Positions 22,603 through 35,691 of a stretch of 64,000 nt of DNA are shown piece after piece (the stretch's first letter is position 1; every line of letters begins with the position of its first letter). The notes under the pieces are model-generated. The model was given only the letters and a program-made list of their open reading frames with translations, searched no databases and had not been told where the DNA came from. Position numbers and translations under genes: made by a program. The stretch lies in contig JAVJAP010000143.1 in NCBI GenBank assembly GCA_034770075.1, forward strand, positions 1,364,001-1,428,000. Reading direction: 5' to 3'. This stretch comes from Aralia elata. Lineage: Eukaryota > Streptophyta > Magnoliopsida > Apiales > Araliaceae.

Positions 22603-24400
22603 TGTTAGGTTTGTATAACGCGAACATGCAATCAAATTACATTAATAAAGCGAAAGCGCGATAAAATCAGATTTTAAAATTTTATACAAACCATCACCAT
22701 GATCTTTCTTTATGCACAATTATTAATTAAACGAAAGAGATGAAGAATAAAAATTATACCCTTGTAGAATTCTAGCTTCCTCAGGTACAAGTTCACCTCC
22801 AATTCCTTCGCGTTCTCCTTGAATTCCACCGATTAAATTCATTCCTTTGATCAACGTTAGCCACCCAAGTGTTTGGCCTCTAGAGGTGATCCACCAAGGA
22901 ATAATACTTGTTCAAGAAGATGGGTGTTGGCAAAACCCTAGTTTCTATCTCTATAGAAATTGTAAGTACTCTCTACAATTCTTATGCAAGAGTGTGTAAC
23001 ACTAATCTATGATAAGACTTCTCTTATTTATAGATGTAGGAAAACCCTTCCCTAAACTATTTAGGATTAGGGTTTCTATTCTAATTAAACTCCTTTAATT
23101 AAATTAAACTCCTAATCCAATTAGGAATTCATGTGAGAGTACTTCTATTAATTAATTCCCAATCCCTATTAGGAATTAAATAATAGTAATAGTAATAATA
23201 ATAATAAGACTCCTCTTATTAATTTATATTTAATATTTCTAAAATATTAAATAATAAATATTAAGCTATTTAATTTATTCTATCTCCATAGACTAAATTA
23301 AATACACTTAACTTATTATTACAATTATATCATTTACTTCTTAAATAAATATTTTCTTTTTGCGGTGTGACCCTTTAGGTTCTCCATATTAAACCGGTTG
23401 TGAATAAATCAATTAGAACAATTCTAATCTTATTTAAATAAATAAATTAAACTATTTAATTCTTTTAAATAAATAATATTTATTCTACAATAAGGGTAAG
23501 CCCCCTTAGCGATCAACGACTTTCCGGATAATATAGATTTCAACATTAATATAAAAGAACCTTTAAGTGCATAGTTACCGTACAATTCAATCATTCTACC
23601 ATACAATGTCCCAATTAAATATAAGACATGGAATTACTGTCAAGTCTTATTTTATTTAATTATATGTATTTCGATTCTGAAATGCACAACTCTGATTAAT
23701 GCAAATTAGAAACTCTTTTCTAATTTCATTCTGCTTTGGCCAAAGACTTCTGAGTCGTCATTTATCGAATCACATAGAACATTCTCTCCTTTTACTAGAA
23801 GTGGTTGATTCTTTGTTGATCATTCACCTATTTTTATGTACAACTTATTATACTCAATCATACCCTTTAATATACCCTAAAGGTCTTAAGGGACATGTCA
23901 AAGTATAACTCATCATACACAAGATACTATGATGATCTCAAGTCCAAGGATCACTTGTACTACTATCACTAGAGGAATTCCTATTGACAGGCGAGTAAAA
24001 CTCCATTAGGTATTCATTAGCGAGCCACGTTCAGTGAACTTATTCTCTAATAAGCACCTACATACTTGCTTTAGTGTCTCCACACAAATGATTATGAGAT
24101 CAATCATTCTCCTCATAAGAGCAAGCAACGTATGTACTAATCTATCCGGATTCACTAATCCCCTTTTTAGTAATCCATCGATTAGGAACAATTTAAGTTT
24201 GTGAGCTATCTAGAATTTAGATCTCATTAGCATGATCACCATCATGATTCTAAAAGCATTGCTCAAAACTATGGGTTTATCACATTTAATATAACAGCAC
24301 TATGTAGATAATGTAAAATGTCTTTTAACAACCGAATAAGATTACAAAGTATATGCTACATCATATCAAATATGATTGGCTTGTGTGCATACTACTTTCA
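22603..24400 (-). repeat. 3' LTR of copia element
   Basis: 1,798 bp, no gene. The short open frames inside it recur in the other LTR and are chance frames. It contains 16 bp near 23684 that the other LTR lacks. Confidence 0.9.
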
Positions 24401-27260
24401 ATCTCCCACTTGCACTAAAGCCAATCGTCATGGTATCTAATACCCTTCTTCTCTAAGTGACGATCATCCTGCTGTTTGGATAAAGCTTCAGTAAATGGAT
24501 ATGCAATGTTGTTCTTAAGAGTCCACTATCTCTATAGTTACTTCTCCTTTTTCAATGATTCCACTAATCAAATGAAAGTGTCGCAATACATGTTTGAATC
24601 CAAGATGAGACTTAGGAACTATTTCTAGTTCTGTAATGAACTTTTCATCCAAACAATCAACTTGCAGCTTCATTTACAGCTATATACTTTGTCTTTATCA
24701 CTAAACAAACAACTCTTTACTGTTTGGAACCTTTCCAATTTACTGCACCACCATTCAAGGTAACGATTTACTTTAAAGTGGATTTATTATCGTCTTGGTC
24801 AGTCTGAAAAACTTGAGTCTATTAAGCCCTCTAGTTTTTATTCAGACCTACCATGAATCATGATCACATCTTTAGTACCGGTTAAGTACCTAAAGATGTT
24901 TATCACTGTCTTACAGTGATCTTCTCTAGAATATGACTGATCAACATCAAACCTAGTATATTCATTGCATACATGATAGTAACTCATGCGATCTCTCTTT
25001 CAATTGGAGACAATTTTAGAGAGATACACTCCATGGCTCATCATCATGAGACCTCTCTTGGAGTTTGCCATGCTAAACGCCTTTAGCATCAAATGAATAT
25101 ACGTTCCTTGGGTCAAGCCGAACATCCTTTTAAATCTATCTATATAGATTTATATCCCCAATTTATAGGATGCTCCTCCCAAGTCATTCATGGAGGAATG
25201 TTTAGACAATATTATCTTTACTGATTGTAGCATTGATGTGTTATTTCGTGTCAGTAGTATATCAACATATAATACCAAGAATGTCACAGCGCTCCCACTG
25301 ACCCTTTTGTACACATAAGGTTCATTCTCATTTTTGATAAAATCAAACTCTTTTGATTGTCTCATCAAAATGAATGTTCCATTTTTGAGAAGCTTGCTTC
25401 AATCCATAAATGGATCATTGCAGCTTATATACACGATTTGCTTCAACCTTTGAAACAAATTCCTCTGGCTGTATCATACATACATTCTCCTCAAGTCTTC
25501 ATTGAGGAAGGATGTCTCCACATCTATTTTGCCAGATTTCGTAATAAGCTGTAATCACAAGAAAAACCCAAATGGACTTGAGCATTACCGGTAATAAGGT
25601 TTTATTACAGTCAACTCCTTGACTTGAAAAACCTTTTAAACAGGTCTGGTCTTATAGGTCTCCACCTTGCCATTTCCCCAGTCTTTCTCTTAAAGACCCA
25701 TATTCATCCTCTAGGCACTATGCCCTTTTTGTGGAGTAACCAGAGTCTATACTTGGTTCTCATACATGGAGTCTATTTTGGATTTCATGGCCATCTGTCA
25801 TTTCTCTGAGTGTCTTCTACTCATAGCCTCATCATATATAACTGGATCATCATCCTCTATGATGCGTACCTCATCATCATCCTCTATGATGAATCCATAC
25901 CTCTCAGGTATCTTCGGTACTCTTCCAGATTTACGATTCGGTTGTGGTATAATAGGTCTATCTACAGGTTCCTCGGTTCGACTTAAAGTGCTTTGTGGTT
26001 CTTGAACTCCTTCAAGATCAATTACCCTCCCACTGGCTCCTTCAATGATAAACACCTTTATCTAAGAAGGCAGCGTATAGGATTATAATAATAATACCCT
26101 AAACTTTCTTTAGGATATCCCACAAGTCTGCACTTGTCAGATTTTCTCCCAAACTTATCTTTGAAACTTTTTTCACATAAGGTAGACAACCCATTATCTT
26201 AACATACTTAAGAATAGGAATCCTCCCTATCCATAACCTTTATGGAGTCTTGGGGCGGCCAGATTTTTTGAGGTTACCTTATTTTGTAGATATGCAGCCG
26301 TGTCTAGGGTATAACCCCAGATGGATACTAGAATGTCGGTAAAAATCATTATGGACTGCACCATGTCCAACAAGGTACAATTTCTCCTTTTAGATACACC
26401 AATCAATTATTGCATATCAGGAGGTTTCCATTATGAGAAAATACCATTTTTGAGATGATCTAGAAACTCATTGCACAAGTATTCTTTCTTCGATCTGATC
26501 AAACAATCTTAATACTTTGTCAATTTGTTTCACTTCTGAATTCTTTAAACATTTCAAATGATTCAGACTTGTATTTCATCAAATACACACATTCAACTCT
26601 TTGAATTACCATCTCCTTTTCTTTTATTAGTTCGTTCAATTTGCAAAATAATTTTCATGTAAGTCAAGTATACAAAGTCTATCAAGTAACCTTCCAGTTT
26701 CAAACAAAACATTATCATTATAAATAGAACAACAATTGTTCTTAAATATAATACCAGAACCTTTCTTGTCCAACAACGGAAGTAATAATGTTTCTAAAGA
26801 GAACTGAAACATAATAACAACTTATTAACTTAATAGACTTGCCCGTAGGCAATGCTAAACTATAAGTTCCTACGGTTAATGCAGCAACCATTGCTTCATT
26901 CTCCACGCGTAAGATTACTTATTCTTTGTTTAGCTTTCTACTTCTGCTTAGTCTCTGCATTGGATTGCATACGTGAGAACTACAGCCGGTATCCAATACC
27001 CAAGTAGAACCTTGACTTATAAAAAAATTTATTTCAATCATGAACACACCCATATTTGTGACCGAAGCTTCACTAAGCTTCTTCTGGTTACCCTCTAGGT
27101 TTAATTCTAGTATCCAGGCTTATTGAAGTGGAAGCAAACTCCTTTGCTATCTGCATCAGTCTTGTTCTTATTGTCCTTTATTTTTGCCTTTTCTTTTACC
27201 TTCTTTGAATTGTTCTTCTTTTAAGAAGATCCTTTAGCCCTCTTCTGCTTCCTAGAAGGA
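24401..27260 (-). pseudogene. Copia pol remnant (integrase tail, RT fragment)
   Basis: On the minus strand, 25368-25150 reads SKEFDFIKNENEPYVYK and then FLVLYVDILL, the copia RT block. The catalytic pair normally seen as YVDD has lost one D. 26055-25798 reads RKSGRVPKIPERYGF, the linker between integrase and RT. The stretches between are broken by stops and frameshifts, and no protease or integrase core could be read. A DDD repeat in 25850-25890 comes from a duplicated CATCATCCTCTATGATG unit. Confidence 0.75.
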
Positions 27261-27467
27261 TCATCTACCAGTAAGACTTGGTCTTTCTTGGTTGGAAAGT
27301 GACTCTTTACAGTTTTCAACATGTTTAAGCAACTCAGGCAAGTTGACATATAACTTGTTCATGTGGAAATTCACAACAATTTGTGAGAAAGAGTCTGGAA
27401 GTGATTGCAAGATCAAATCTTGGATCATCTCTCCATCCATTAAAACCCAGTTGTCCCAATTGTTCAA
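27261..27467 (-). pseudogene. Copia gag remnant
   Basis: A 68-codon open stretch with LILQSLPDSFSQIVVNFHMN and LPELLKHVE. This matches the copia gag region where ILxSLPxSFxxFxxNxxM is conserved. Upstream and downstream gag parts are not open. A zinc knuckle was not found. Confidence 0.75.
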
Positions 27468-28079
27468 TCAAATTGATCATTTTAGGACATATGTTTGTAC
27501 TGTAGTGCCATCGGTCATTCTAGATCGGAAGAGCTCCTTAGATATCTGATATCTAATAGTCCTACTTTCCTCACCCTTCAACTCCTTGAAGGTGCCGGAG
27601 TACAGTAGGAGCATCCATAAGTTCATGCTGACGCTGAAGCTCGTTACTCATGGATGCGAGCATGATGCATTGAGCCAACTATGCATCATCTTGCCACTTT
27701 CTAAAAGTAGTAATCTCTTCCTCTGAGGCATTGTCTGCAACCATTGCAGGGATAGGTATATTAAGGACATAAGATAACTTTTCAGCCTTGAGAACTATTC
27801 TCAAATTCCTTAACTAGTCCGTGTAATTCGGTCCGGTTAATTAGCATCTAATATGTTATGCAGTGATAGTGAATTAGACATCGTAAAATTCTGTAAATGA
27901 ATTTGTAATTTAACAATATTTTAGCATACATTCGTTTTTAATTAATTACCAAAATAAATTAGGTCTTTATTTTAAATTGGTATCTCCCACTATTTTCATC
28001 AAACTATATTACCCTCATTATATAGTTCAGCAATTCTAATTAAAGATTTGTTAGTGAGACTAAGGATCCCATTTTAGAT

Positions 28080-28390
28080 GTATATAGCCTTGTGGTGACA
28101 CAACAAACGATATATAAATAAATAGTTAAACAACTATTGTCAATTACATCTCTATGTAACTCCTTGTATTTTGCCTCTTAGATTATTTTGATCAAGTGGT
28201 GACACATCCGAATCAAAATTATGCAAGTTCAGTCCATCCTAGCACTTCCATATATTCGAAAGAAAAACACTGTCCTTGTGGTGACACAACAAAACAGCAT
28301 CGTTCAGTCTATGTATACGCATCAAATGTGATAAAGCAACATTTTAAATATTTTAATACTTGCCTTGTGGTGACATAACAAACTCATACT
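28080..28390 (-). repeat. Repeated GTGGTGACAC boxes in copia leader
   Basis: CCTTGTGGTGACACAACAAA or close variants occur at about 28089, 28273 and 28364, and a shorter GTGGTGACACA at 28196. They are spaced 80-100 bp apart in the non-coding stretch between gag and the primer-binding site. Function unknown. Confidence 0.65.
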
Positions 28391-29129
28391 AAATATTTAA
28401 TACTCTATTGCTTTACCATGCTAGAAGGCGACGTTCGATATTCTAAATATCTTTGAACGCTTAGGACTTAATATGATTTCTTTGAGGGGTTTGTTATTAT
28501 TTGTCTCATCTTGTTTAGCGCCCATGCACATATATATATAAAATACGCGTCATATTATTTAACATGCGAAGCATGTTGTATAATATATAATATATACATA
28601 GCAAGCATGCACATATAGAATACTATATTCTACTCGGATTGATTATGGACTTTTATTCTAGTTTGGTTCACTAGAGCCACCAAGTGAACCAAAAGGTCAA
28701 ACCTAGGGTGCAAGAATTAAATTTAAATATAACTATTACATTTAAACCCGGGCTCCATTACAAACGGGTCTTCAAGCGCTCCTTGCTCCTTTGTCTCCAA
28801 TTCTTCAAGTAATTCTAACTAAACCTATTACATAAACTATTTACAATAAATAGAAACCTTGATCAGCAGTCAAGGGGAGGTACATAGGAGGAAGATAGAA
28901 TTTACATCAAGGAAAAACTAGAGAAGACGAGGTACGCAAACCCCATTTATAAAACTCATTCATTCAAGCATCCACTAAAATAAATCCAATCACACATTGG
29001 TTAATAGTCCATAATCAATCCCTATTTATTATCATACATATCTCTATATGTATCAATAAATAACATTCATCCCATGAATAATAAAATCATTCCATATATG
29101 CATTGATATATGCATTGATATCATTTAAT

Positions 29130-29720
29130 GGGCAATATTAGTTAGTATAAAATTCAATTTCAACTCCAATTAGTTATCATGGAATCCAATTCCAACTCTA
29201 ATTAGTTATCATGAAATCCAATTTTAATTAAAATAAACTTCTTTATTTTAATCATATTCCAAATCAAAATAAACTCTTTTATTTTAATTTATCCAATTTT
29301 TTGAATAAAAATAAACTCCTTTATTTTTAATCAAATTCCAAATCAAAATAAACTCCTTTATTTTAATTAATATGGAAACCAATTTCAAGTTTAAAATAAA
29401 CACCTTTATTTTTAACTTAAAATTGTTGAAAAATAAAATATGTTGAATCCTATTCCTTATCAAAATAAACATCTTTATTTTTTAAGGAAACATGGAATCC
29501 TATTCCATATGTGAATAAACTCCTTTATTCTAGGAAACATAGAATCCTATTCCATATATGAATAAACTCCTTTATTCTAGGAAACATGGAATCCTATTCC
29601 ATATATGAATAAACTCCTTTATTCTAGTTAACGTAGAATCCAATTCCAAGTTCGAATAAAACTTTTAATTTTAATTATATTCCAATTCAAAATAAACCTT
29701 TTATCATAATTGAAAATAAA
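29130..29720. repeat. 47-bp minisatellite and decayed copies in copia leader
   Basis: Three near-identical 47-bp units occupy 29486-29626, with constant parts GGAATCCTATTCC and AATAAACTCCTTTATT. Progressively looser copies extend on both sides to about 29130 and 29720. The interval also gives chance open frames on the minus strand. Confidence 0.8.
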
Positions 29721-29856
29721 TAAAATCAAAATAAATAAAAAAATAAATAAAATAAAAAAAATAATTTTACACAAACAATTATGCCCAATTAAATTGTTCT
29801 TAACACATATCAATGTATATACAGAATCAAAACAATTAATAATTCGCATAAAGTTT

Positions 29857-29870
29857 GGCTCTTGATACCA
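29857..29870 (-). other. Primer-binding site of copia element
   Basis: The minus strand reads TGGTATCAAGAGCC one base after the LTR end. It resembles the initiator tRNA-Met site of plant copia elements. Confidence 0.8.
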
Positions 29871-29871
29871 C

Positions 29872-31653
29872 TGTTAGGTTTGTATAACGCGAACATGCAA
29901 TCAAATTACATTAATAAAGCGGAAGCGCGATAAAATCAGATTTTAAAATTTTATACAAACCATCACCATGATCTTTCTTTATGCACAATTATTAATTAAA
30001 CGAAAGAGATGAAGAATAAGAATTATACCCTTGTAGAATTCTAGCTTCCTCAGGTACAAGTTCACCTCCAATTCTTTCGCGTTCTCCTTGAATTCCACCG
30101 ATTAAATTCCTTCCTTTGATCAACGTTAGCCACCCAAGTATTTGGCCTCTAGAGGTGATCCACCAAGGAATAATACTTGTTCAAGAAGATGGGTGTCGGC
30201 AAAACACTAGTTTTTATCTCTATAGAAATTGTAAGTACTCTCTACAATTCTTATGCAAGAGTGTGTAACACTAATCTATGATAAGACTTCTCTTATTTAT
30301 AGATGTAGGAAAACCCTTCCCTAAACTATTTAGGATTAGGGTTTCTATTCTAATTAAACTCCTTTAATTAAATTAAACTCCTAATCCAATTAGGAATTCA
30401 TGTGAGAGTACTTCTATTAATTAATTCTCAATCCCTATTAGGAATTAAATAATAGTAATAGTAATAATAATAATAAGACTCCTCTTATTAATTTATATTT
30501 AATATTTCTAAAATATTAAATAATAAATATTAAGCTATTTAATTTATTCTATCTCCATAGACTAAATTAAATACACTTAACTTATTATTACAATTATGTC
30601 ATTTACTTCTTAAATAAATATTTTTTTTTGCGGTGTGACCTTTAGGTTCTCCATATTAAACCGGTTGTGAATAAATCAATTAGAACAATTCTAATCTTAT
30701 TTAAATAAATAAATTAAACTATTTAATTCTTTTAAATAAATAATATTTATTCTACAATAAGGGTAAGCCCCCTTAGCGATCAACGACTTTCCGGATAATA
30801 TAGATTTCAACATTAATCATAAAAGAACCTTTCAGTGCATAGTTACCGTACAATTCAATCCTTCTACCATACAATGTCCCAATTAAATATAAGACATGGA
30901 ATTACTGTCAAGTCTTATTTTATTTAATTATATGTATTTCGATTCTGATTAATGCAAATTAGAAACTCTTTTCTAATTTCATTCTGCTTTGGCCAAAGAC
31001 TTCTGAGTCGTCATTTATCGAATCACATAGAACATTCTCTCCTTTTACTAGAAGTGGTAGATTCTTTGTTGATCATTCACCTATTTTCATGTACAACTTA
31101 TTATACCCAATCATACCCTTTGATATACCCTAAAGGTTTTAAGGGACATGTCAAAGTATAACTCATCATACACAAGATACTATGATGATCTCAAGTCCAA
31201 GGATCACTTGTACTACTATCAGTAGAGGAATTCCTATTGACAGGCGAGTAAAACTCCATTAGGTATTCATTAGCGAGCCACGTTCAGTGAACTTATTCTC
31301 TAATAAGCACCTACATACTTGCTTTAGTGTCTCCACACAAATGATTATGAGATCAATCATTCTCTTCATAAGAGCAAGCAACGTATGTACTAATCTATCC
31401 GGATTCACTAATCCCCTTTTTAGTAATCCATCGATTAGGAACAATTTAAGTTTGTGAGCTATCTAGAATTTAGATCTCATTAGCATGATCACCATCATGA
31501 TTCTAAAAGCATTGCTCAAAACTATGGGTTTATCACATTTAATATAACAGCACTATGTAGATAATGTAAAATGCCTTTTAACAACCGAATAAGATTACAA
31601 AGTATATGCTACATCATATCAAATATGATTGGCTTGTGTGCATACTACTTTCA
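29872..31653 (-). repeat. 5' LTR of copia element
   Basis: 1,782 bp, near-identical to 22603-24400. Ends in ...TTTCA before the AATAC duplication. No gene. Confidence 0.9.
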
Positions 31654-32818
31654 AATACATATTCATTCTGACTTTACAACATTATTCAATGATATACTTA
31701 TTAAAATGCGGAATAATTTTAAATTTTTCTATTACAAATCATTCTCGATCCCAAAATTCTCAACCTTTACATCTAAATATCTTAGAATCATATTAATATC
31801 ATGATTCACCTTGCCAAACTTATTATAAAAATTTACATCTCTATACAAACTTTACAACTTAACGTAAATACATTTATCAAAATATTAACATAACTTAGGT
31901 AATAAGTTAAACTAAAACATTTATTCTTCATGCATCATTTTGATCCACGTCATTGGATAGCACATAACGTTACCTTGTATCTTTAACCTGCAAAAATGGT
32001 TATTTGCAAGAATGAGCTCGACAACTCAGCATATCTAACAGTTTTCATGCATCACGTAGCACATAATAACATGCTCAACATACATCTCTAAAATTATTAC
32101 ACTAGTTTAACATACATTCGACAACTCATGTAACAAGTATAAAGATTGAGTTCCTTACTCAACCAACATTCTTTATTCAATCAATAGTCATAAGTTGACT
32201 ATAACATTTCATGCTGACAATGCATGCAATTCATCATGTGATTGCACAATAAATTTAACACAATTTAATAACAAGTTCACATAGCAAATAGGAACTGAAA
32301 GACTTGCCTGATTCGTAGATTACCAATTACCAATATCAGCTTATACTTATCTGCATTTCACGCATCCTACACGACATATAATCATGCACAACATTTATTA
32401 GTCGCATATCAACATTTAGTATTAACACTACTTTACAATTCATAAACCTTCATTTCATTCTCCATAAAATTCTCAACTTAGAAATTAAATTCTCCTTGTA
32501 AACCTTCATTTTATTGTGTCCCACTTTAATCGACACTTGACATTTAATTAAGTCATAAACTCTTCTTTACATTAGACGCATAATGTTTATTAACACTACT
32601 TAAGCTAATCTTTGGCTTGCTACAACACTTCAGGATTCACTCACATCCAATCTCATTTTAATATTATAATTGTCATCTGAAAATAAATGGGCAATTGCTT
32701 ACAACATCACAGTATCTTAACATTCGTTTAATACATTAATCCAAGCTTTAAACATGCATATGATAACATAGCATGGCCACAAAGAAAAAGTAATATATAT
32801 ATTTTTTTAATTCCTGTT

Positions 32819-32984
32819 CCACCGCCGGGGCGGTGGTTCCCTTTACAAAGTTACCACCGGGGCGAGGATTCTAGTTCACTTTTGTCGTCGGGGCGACAAT
32901 ACCGTTGGGGCAGTGAACTCAGTCCATTCTACCGCCGAGGCGGTGAACCTAAAACTCGACTTCTGCAGTTCGCGAACTGCAGAA
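32819..32984. repeat. GC-dyad cluster, right LTR copy
   Basis: CCACCGCC-GG-GGCGGTGG (32819-32836), a module near 32853, GTCGTC-GG-GGCGAC (32884-32897), CCGTTGGGGCAG near 32902, CCGCCGAGGCGG near 32932, then the 24-bp palindrome at 32961-32984. One module fewer than the left LTR. Confidence 0.85.
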
Positions 32985-35546
32985 CATTCAAAGCCAAAAA
33001 CTCAAAATTTCTTATTCATACATCACATTACACATACCCAATTACTGTAATTCATATATAATTGTTACACAAACCTTCTAGCACGATCCTAACATGTTAA
33101 GCAACTTTAACAACCAATTTCAAGCCTCAAAAATCAATATTCATGCTAGTTTTACAAACTTTTACAATTTAGCGTAATCGATCATTACGGATTCGTTATC
33201 CAACCAATTTGGTCCGTTCAACTTTCGTTCTTTTCGTTTTTCAACGCATAACAATAATCCATTATCAATTTACAATTTATACCTTGAATTCATAACTAAT
33301 TTTAACCCCAAAATAGGCCATAATGCACATGTATCAATAAAAATCAAGTTCTTCATCTTTTATGCATAAACATGAATTTGATTACTGAAACTCAATTACA
33401 AACATCATAGAATGGATTATATATACTCAAGAACACAAATATAACAAATTTCTTCAACAAATTTATCATCAAAACTAATTTCATAGTGAAGAACTCAAAA
33501 GAAATAAAAATACAAAGGTTTAGAGTTATTTTATACCTCTTTCTAAGCAAATAATTTCTTCCTCTTTGTTTTTTCCAAAACTCCTCACCAATTCACAAAG
33601 TGTTTTCTTCTCTTAATTTCAATTTCTCTCCTTCTTCGCTCTTTTTGGTTTACAAACTAACTGATGAAAACTAACTTACATGATAATAAGTTGGGAGTTT
33701 CCAGCAGTTAGGAAATACAAAGGGTCTCTATGCCTCGTTTGGCTAGAACCCAAAAACCCCCTTTTTAGCTTATTTTAATAATCTTTTTATTATAAGATAT
33801 ATACTGTCACACTTTAATAAAACTTATTTTATTAATAAATCTAATTTAAACATTACTAATAAAATTATAATCTATTTAGCCAGATTATAATTTTATTAAA
33901 TAAGTCATTTTATTTAATAAAACGTTAATCCTCTAATTTAATTATTAAATTAAATTAGAATATTACCATTCTATTAGCGTAACAAAAATACGCACCGACG
34001 ATAAAATTGTTTATCATCAACTACTCAATATCATCATACCTAAATAATTTCATCAAATATTTATTCTATTAAAATAAATATATATTTACATTAATTCACC
34101 ATTTTAGTTAAGTGAATTATTCACATTATTATGAAATATAATCCATAACAATTTCTTTACTAACAAGGCATAATAGTTAAAATATATTATTTCATAATAT
34201 AATTTCAACTTAATAACATTCAATTAATATTTTTTTTCGTAACAATTTCATTTACTATCATCAGTGGTTTAATTTATCATTAAACCTCATTTTTTCCAAT
34301 ATAAGAATATATATTCGAACCCGACACCTCTCATAATAAGAATTTTATTCGTTAAATTCTTATTTAATAATTTCTGAAAATCCGGGTTGTCACAATATTT
34401 TATCAGTTGGGAATCAAAACCAGTCAACAAAAGACAAAAGAGAAGAATGAATATAATCATGGAGAGAACTAATTAGAAGGGACACCTCCTCCACGAAAAA
34501 TCATCTTTACTGCATTTTATCTCCAAAAATGGAACATGGCTATTGATCATCAAAATCACTTGGGAACTAAAGAATGGAGTGACATGGATGTTGAATTGAA
34601 GATTGGGAACAAGGAATCAAGGATCATCGCAACTTGGAAAATCAATGGATTTGCAGAAACAGAAAAACTAAAGCAGGGAGTTTTATTATTTTTTGTCTTT
34701 GATTTATTTTCTTAGTCTGTAAATACAATGATGAACCATTTGTGTATGATGACTTCTATTATTGTTAGTATGAACTAAACTTAATTTTTGGGATTATAAT
34801 GAATCTTTTGCATTAACTGAAAATTGACATGCTTCCTTATTATTACTGGTTGGTTATGAATTGAATGACTGGCATAATTAATACTGAAAGTTTAATTGCT
34901 TGATCGCCAATTGCTGTGATAATTTATATGGAATTGAGAAAGGAAATATAAATTAAGATCTGATTATGCTAGCATATGTTCATTATTTTTGCATTCCCCG
35001 TGGAGTTATGTTTCGTGCTTAGGATAGAGATATACCGAAGCACCATATGTGGCCAATTGAGAACTTATACCTCAACCCTCTTGATTGTAATTCACATAGA
35101 GATATAGTGCGTTAGTCATCTAGGGTGTTCACATTCATTCTATCAATTGTGGATTTAGTGTGATACGAATATGGTGCATCGAGAGGTGGCCATATTTTAC
35201 ATTCGTGTTCTCGACCAACATTCTATAATAACCAATTAAAAGCAATAGGAAGCATGAAAATCTCAGTTTTGTAATAAGTGAAATTATAATCCCAAAATCC
35301 ATAAATCTGTATTTATAAAATTATAATTTTTTTATATATCACTCTAGTAATTATTAGACAAATTCATCACATTACTCATCTGTTTAAAGAAACCGAAATA
35401 ATTATAAAATAGGTGTTTGTCAGTTGTAATTGAAATTCTATTCTCTGTGGGATCGATATCTTACTTACTTTGTATTACTTGTGGATCACGTACACTTGCG
35501 TGTATGAATCATATTTGTTATACATACAAATATCCCAACAAGTTTT

Positions 35547-35564
35547 TGGCACCGTTGCCGTGGA
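35547..35564 (+). other. Primer-binding site of Athila-like element
   Basis: TGGCACCGTTGCCGTGGA lies six bases after the LTR end. It differs by two bases from the TGGCGCCGTTGCCGGGGA site used by Athila elements, which pairs with a tRNA-Asp type 3' end. Confidence 0.8.
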
Positions 35565-35691
35565 ATTGTAATTGCGTTTATAACTTTCATCATCAGTTTA
35601 AATTAGATTGGTTTTAGTTAAACAAAATCTATTCTTATCTTAATTATGTTCTATATTCTTTTACATTGTTATAGGTACTCTTGAGTAGTGT

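Larger units (their letters stand above)
22603..31653 (-). mobile_element. Ty1/copia element, degenerate, duplication AATAC
   Basis: 9,051 bp. LTRs are 22603-24400 and 29872-31653. On the minus strand the LTR starts TGAAAGTAGTATG and ends ...ACAAACCTAACA. The polypurine tract (AAGTGGGAGA on the minus strand) lies at 24401-24411 and the primer-binding site at 29857-29870. Only short readable pieces of gag and pol survive. About 20 substitutions and a 16-bp gap separate the LTRs by eye, so it is fairly recent. The interior is nevertheless badly broken, suggesting it was already defective when it moved and relied on another copy. Confidence 0.9.
16587..34394 (-). mobile_element. Non-coding LTR element with long LTRs, split by copia element
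   Basis: Flanked by ATATT (16582-16586 and 34395-34399). Two long direct repeats (16587-19471, and 22547-22602 plus 31659-34394) enclose 3.1 kb with no recognisable gag or pol. On the minus strand the LTR starts TGTGACAACCCG and ends ...GGGGTCGTTACA, the polypurine tract is at 19472-19482 and the primer-binding site at 22531-22544. This architecture matches large retrotransposon derivatives (LARDs), which need proteins from another element. The LTR start and the sequence around the polypurine tract resemble the chromovirus at 9146, a plausible helper type. Confidence 0.85.
22547..34394 (-). repeat. 5' LTR of the non-coding element (22547-22602 + 31659-34394)
   Basis: The first 56 bp match 16587-16642. 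The LTR then resumes after the copia insertion, which duplicated AATAC (22598-22602 and 31654-31658). Total is about 2,792 bp; differences in length from the left LTR are two deletions described there. No gene. Confidence 0.85.
16061..35540 (+). repeat. 5' LTR of Athila-like element (16061-16586 + 34400-35540)
   Basis: The right part, 34400-35540, matches the 3' LTR 56111-57253 at roughly 98% by eye. The left part, 16061-16586, has no counterpart in the window but is continuous with it across the ATATT duplication of the inserted element. Reconstructed length is about 1,667 bp. The left part carries GC dyads at 16334-16487. No genes. Confidence 0.8.

Noticed and set aside
23699..24191. Small open frames repeated at 30952-31444
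   Set aside because: They lie inside the copia LTRs and appear twice only because the LTR does; no recognised domain.
29284..29849. Hydrophobic minus-strand open frames in the copia leader
   Set aside because: AT-rich minisatellite sequence; the apparent transmembrane character follows from A/T composition.
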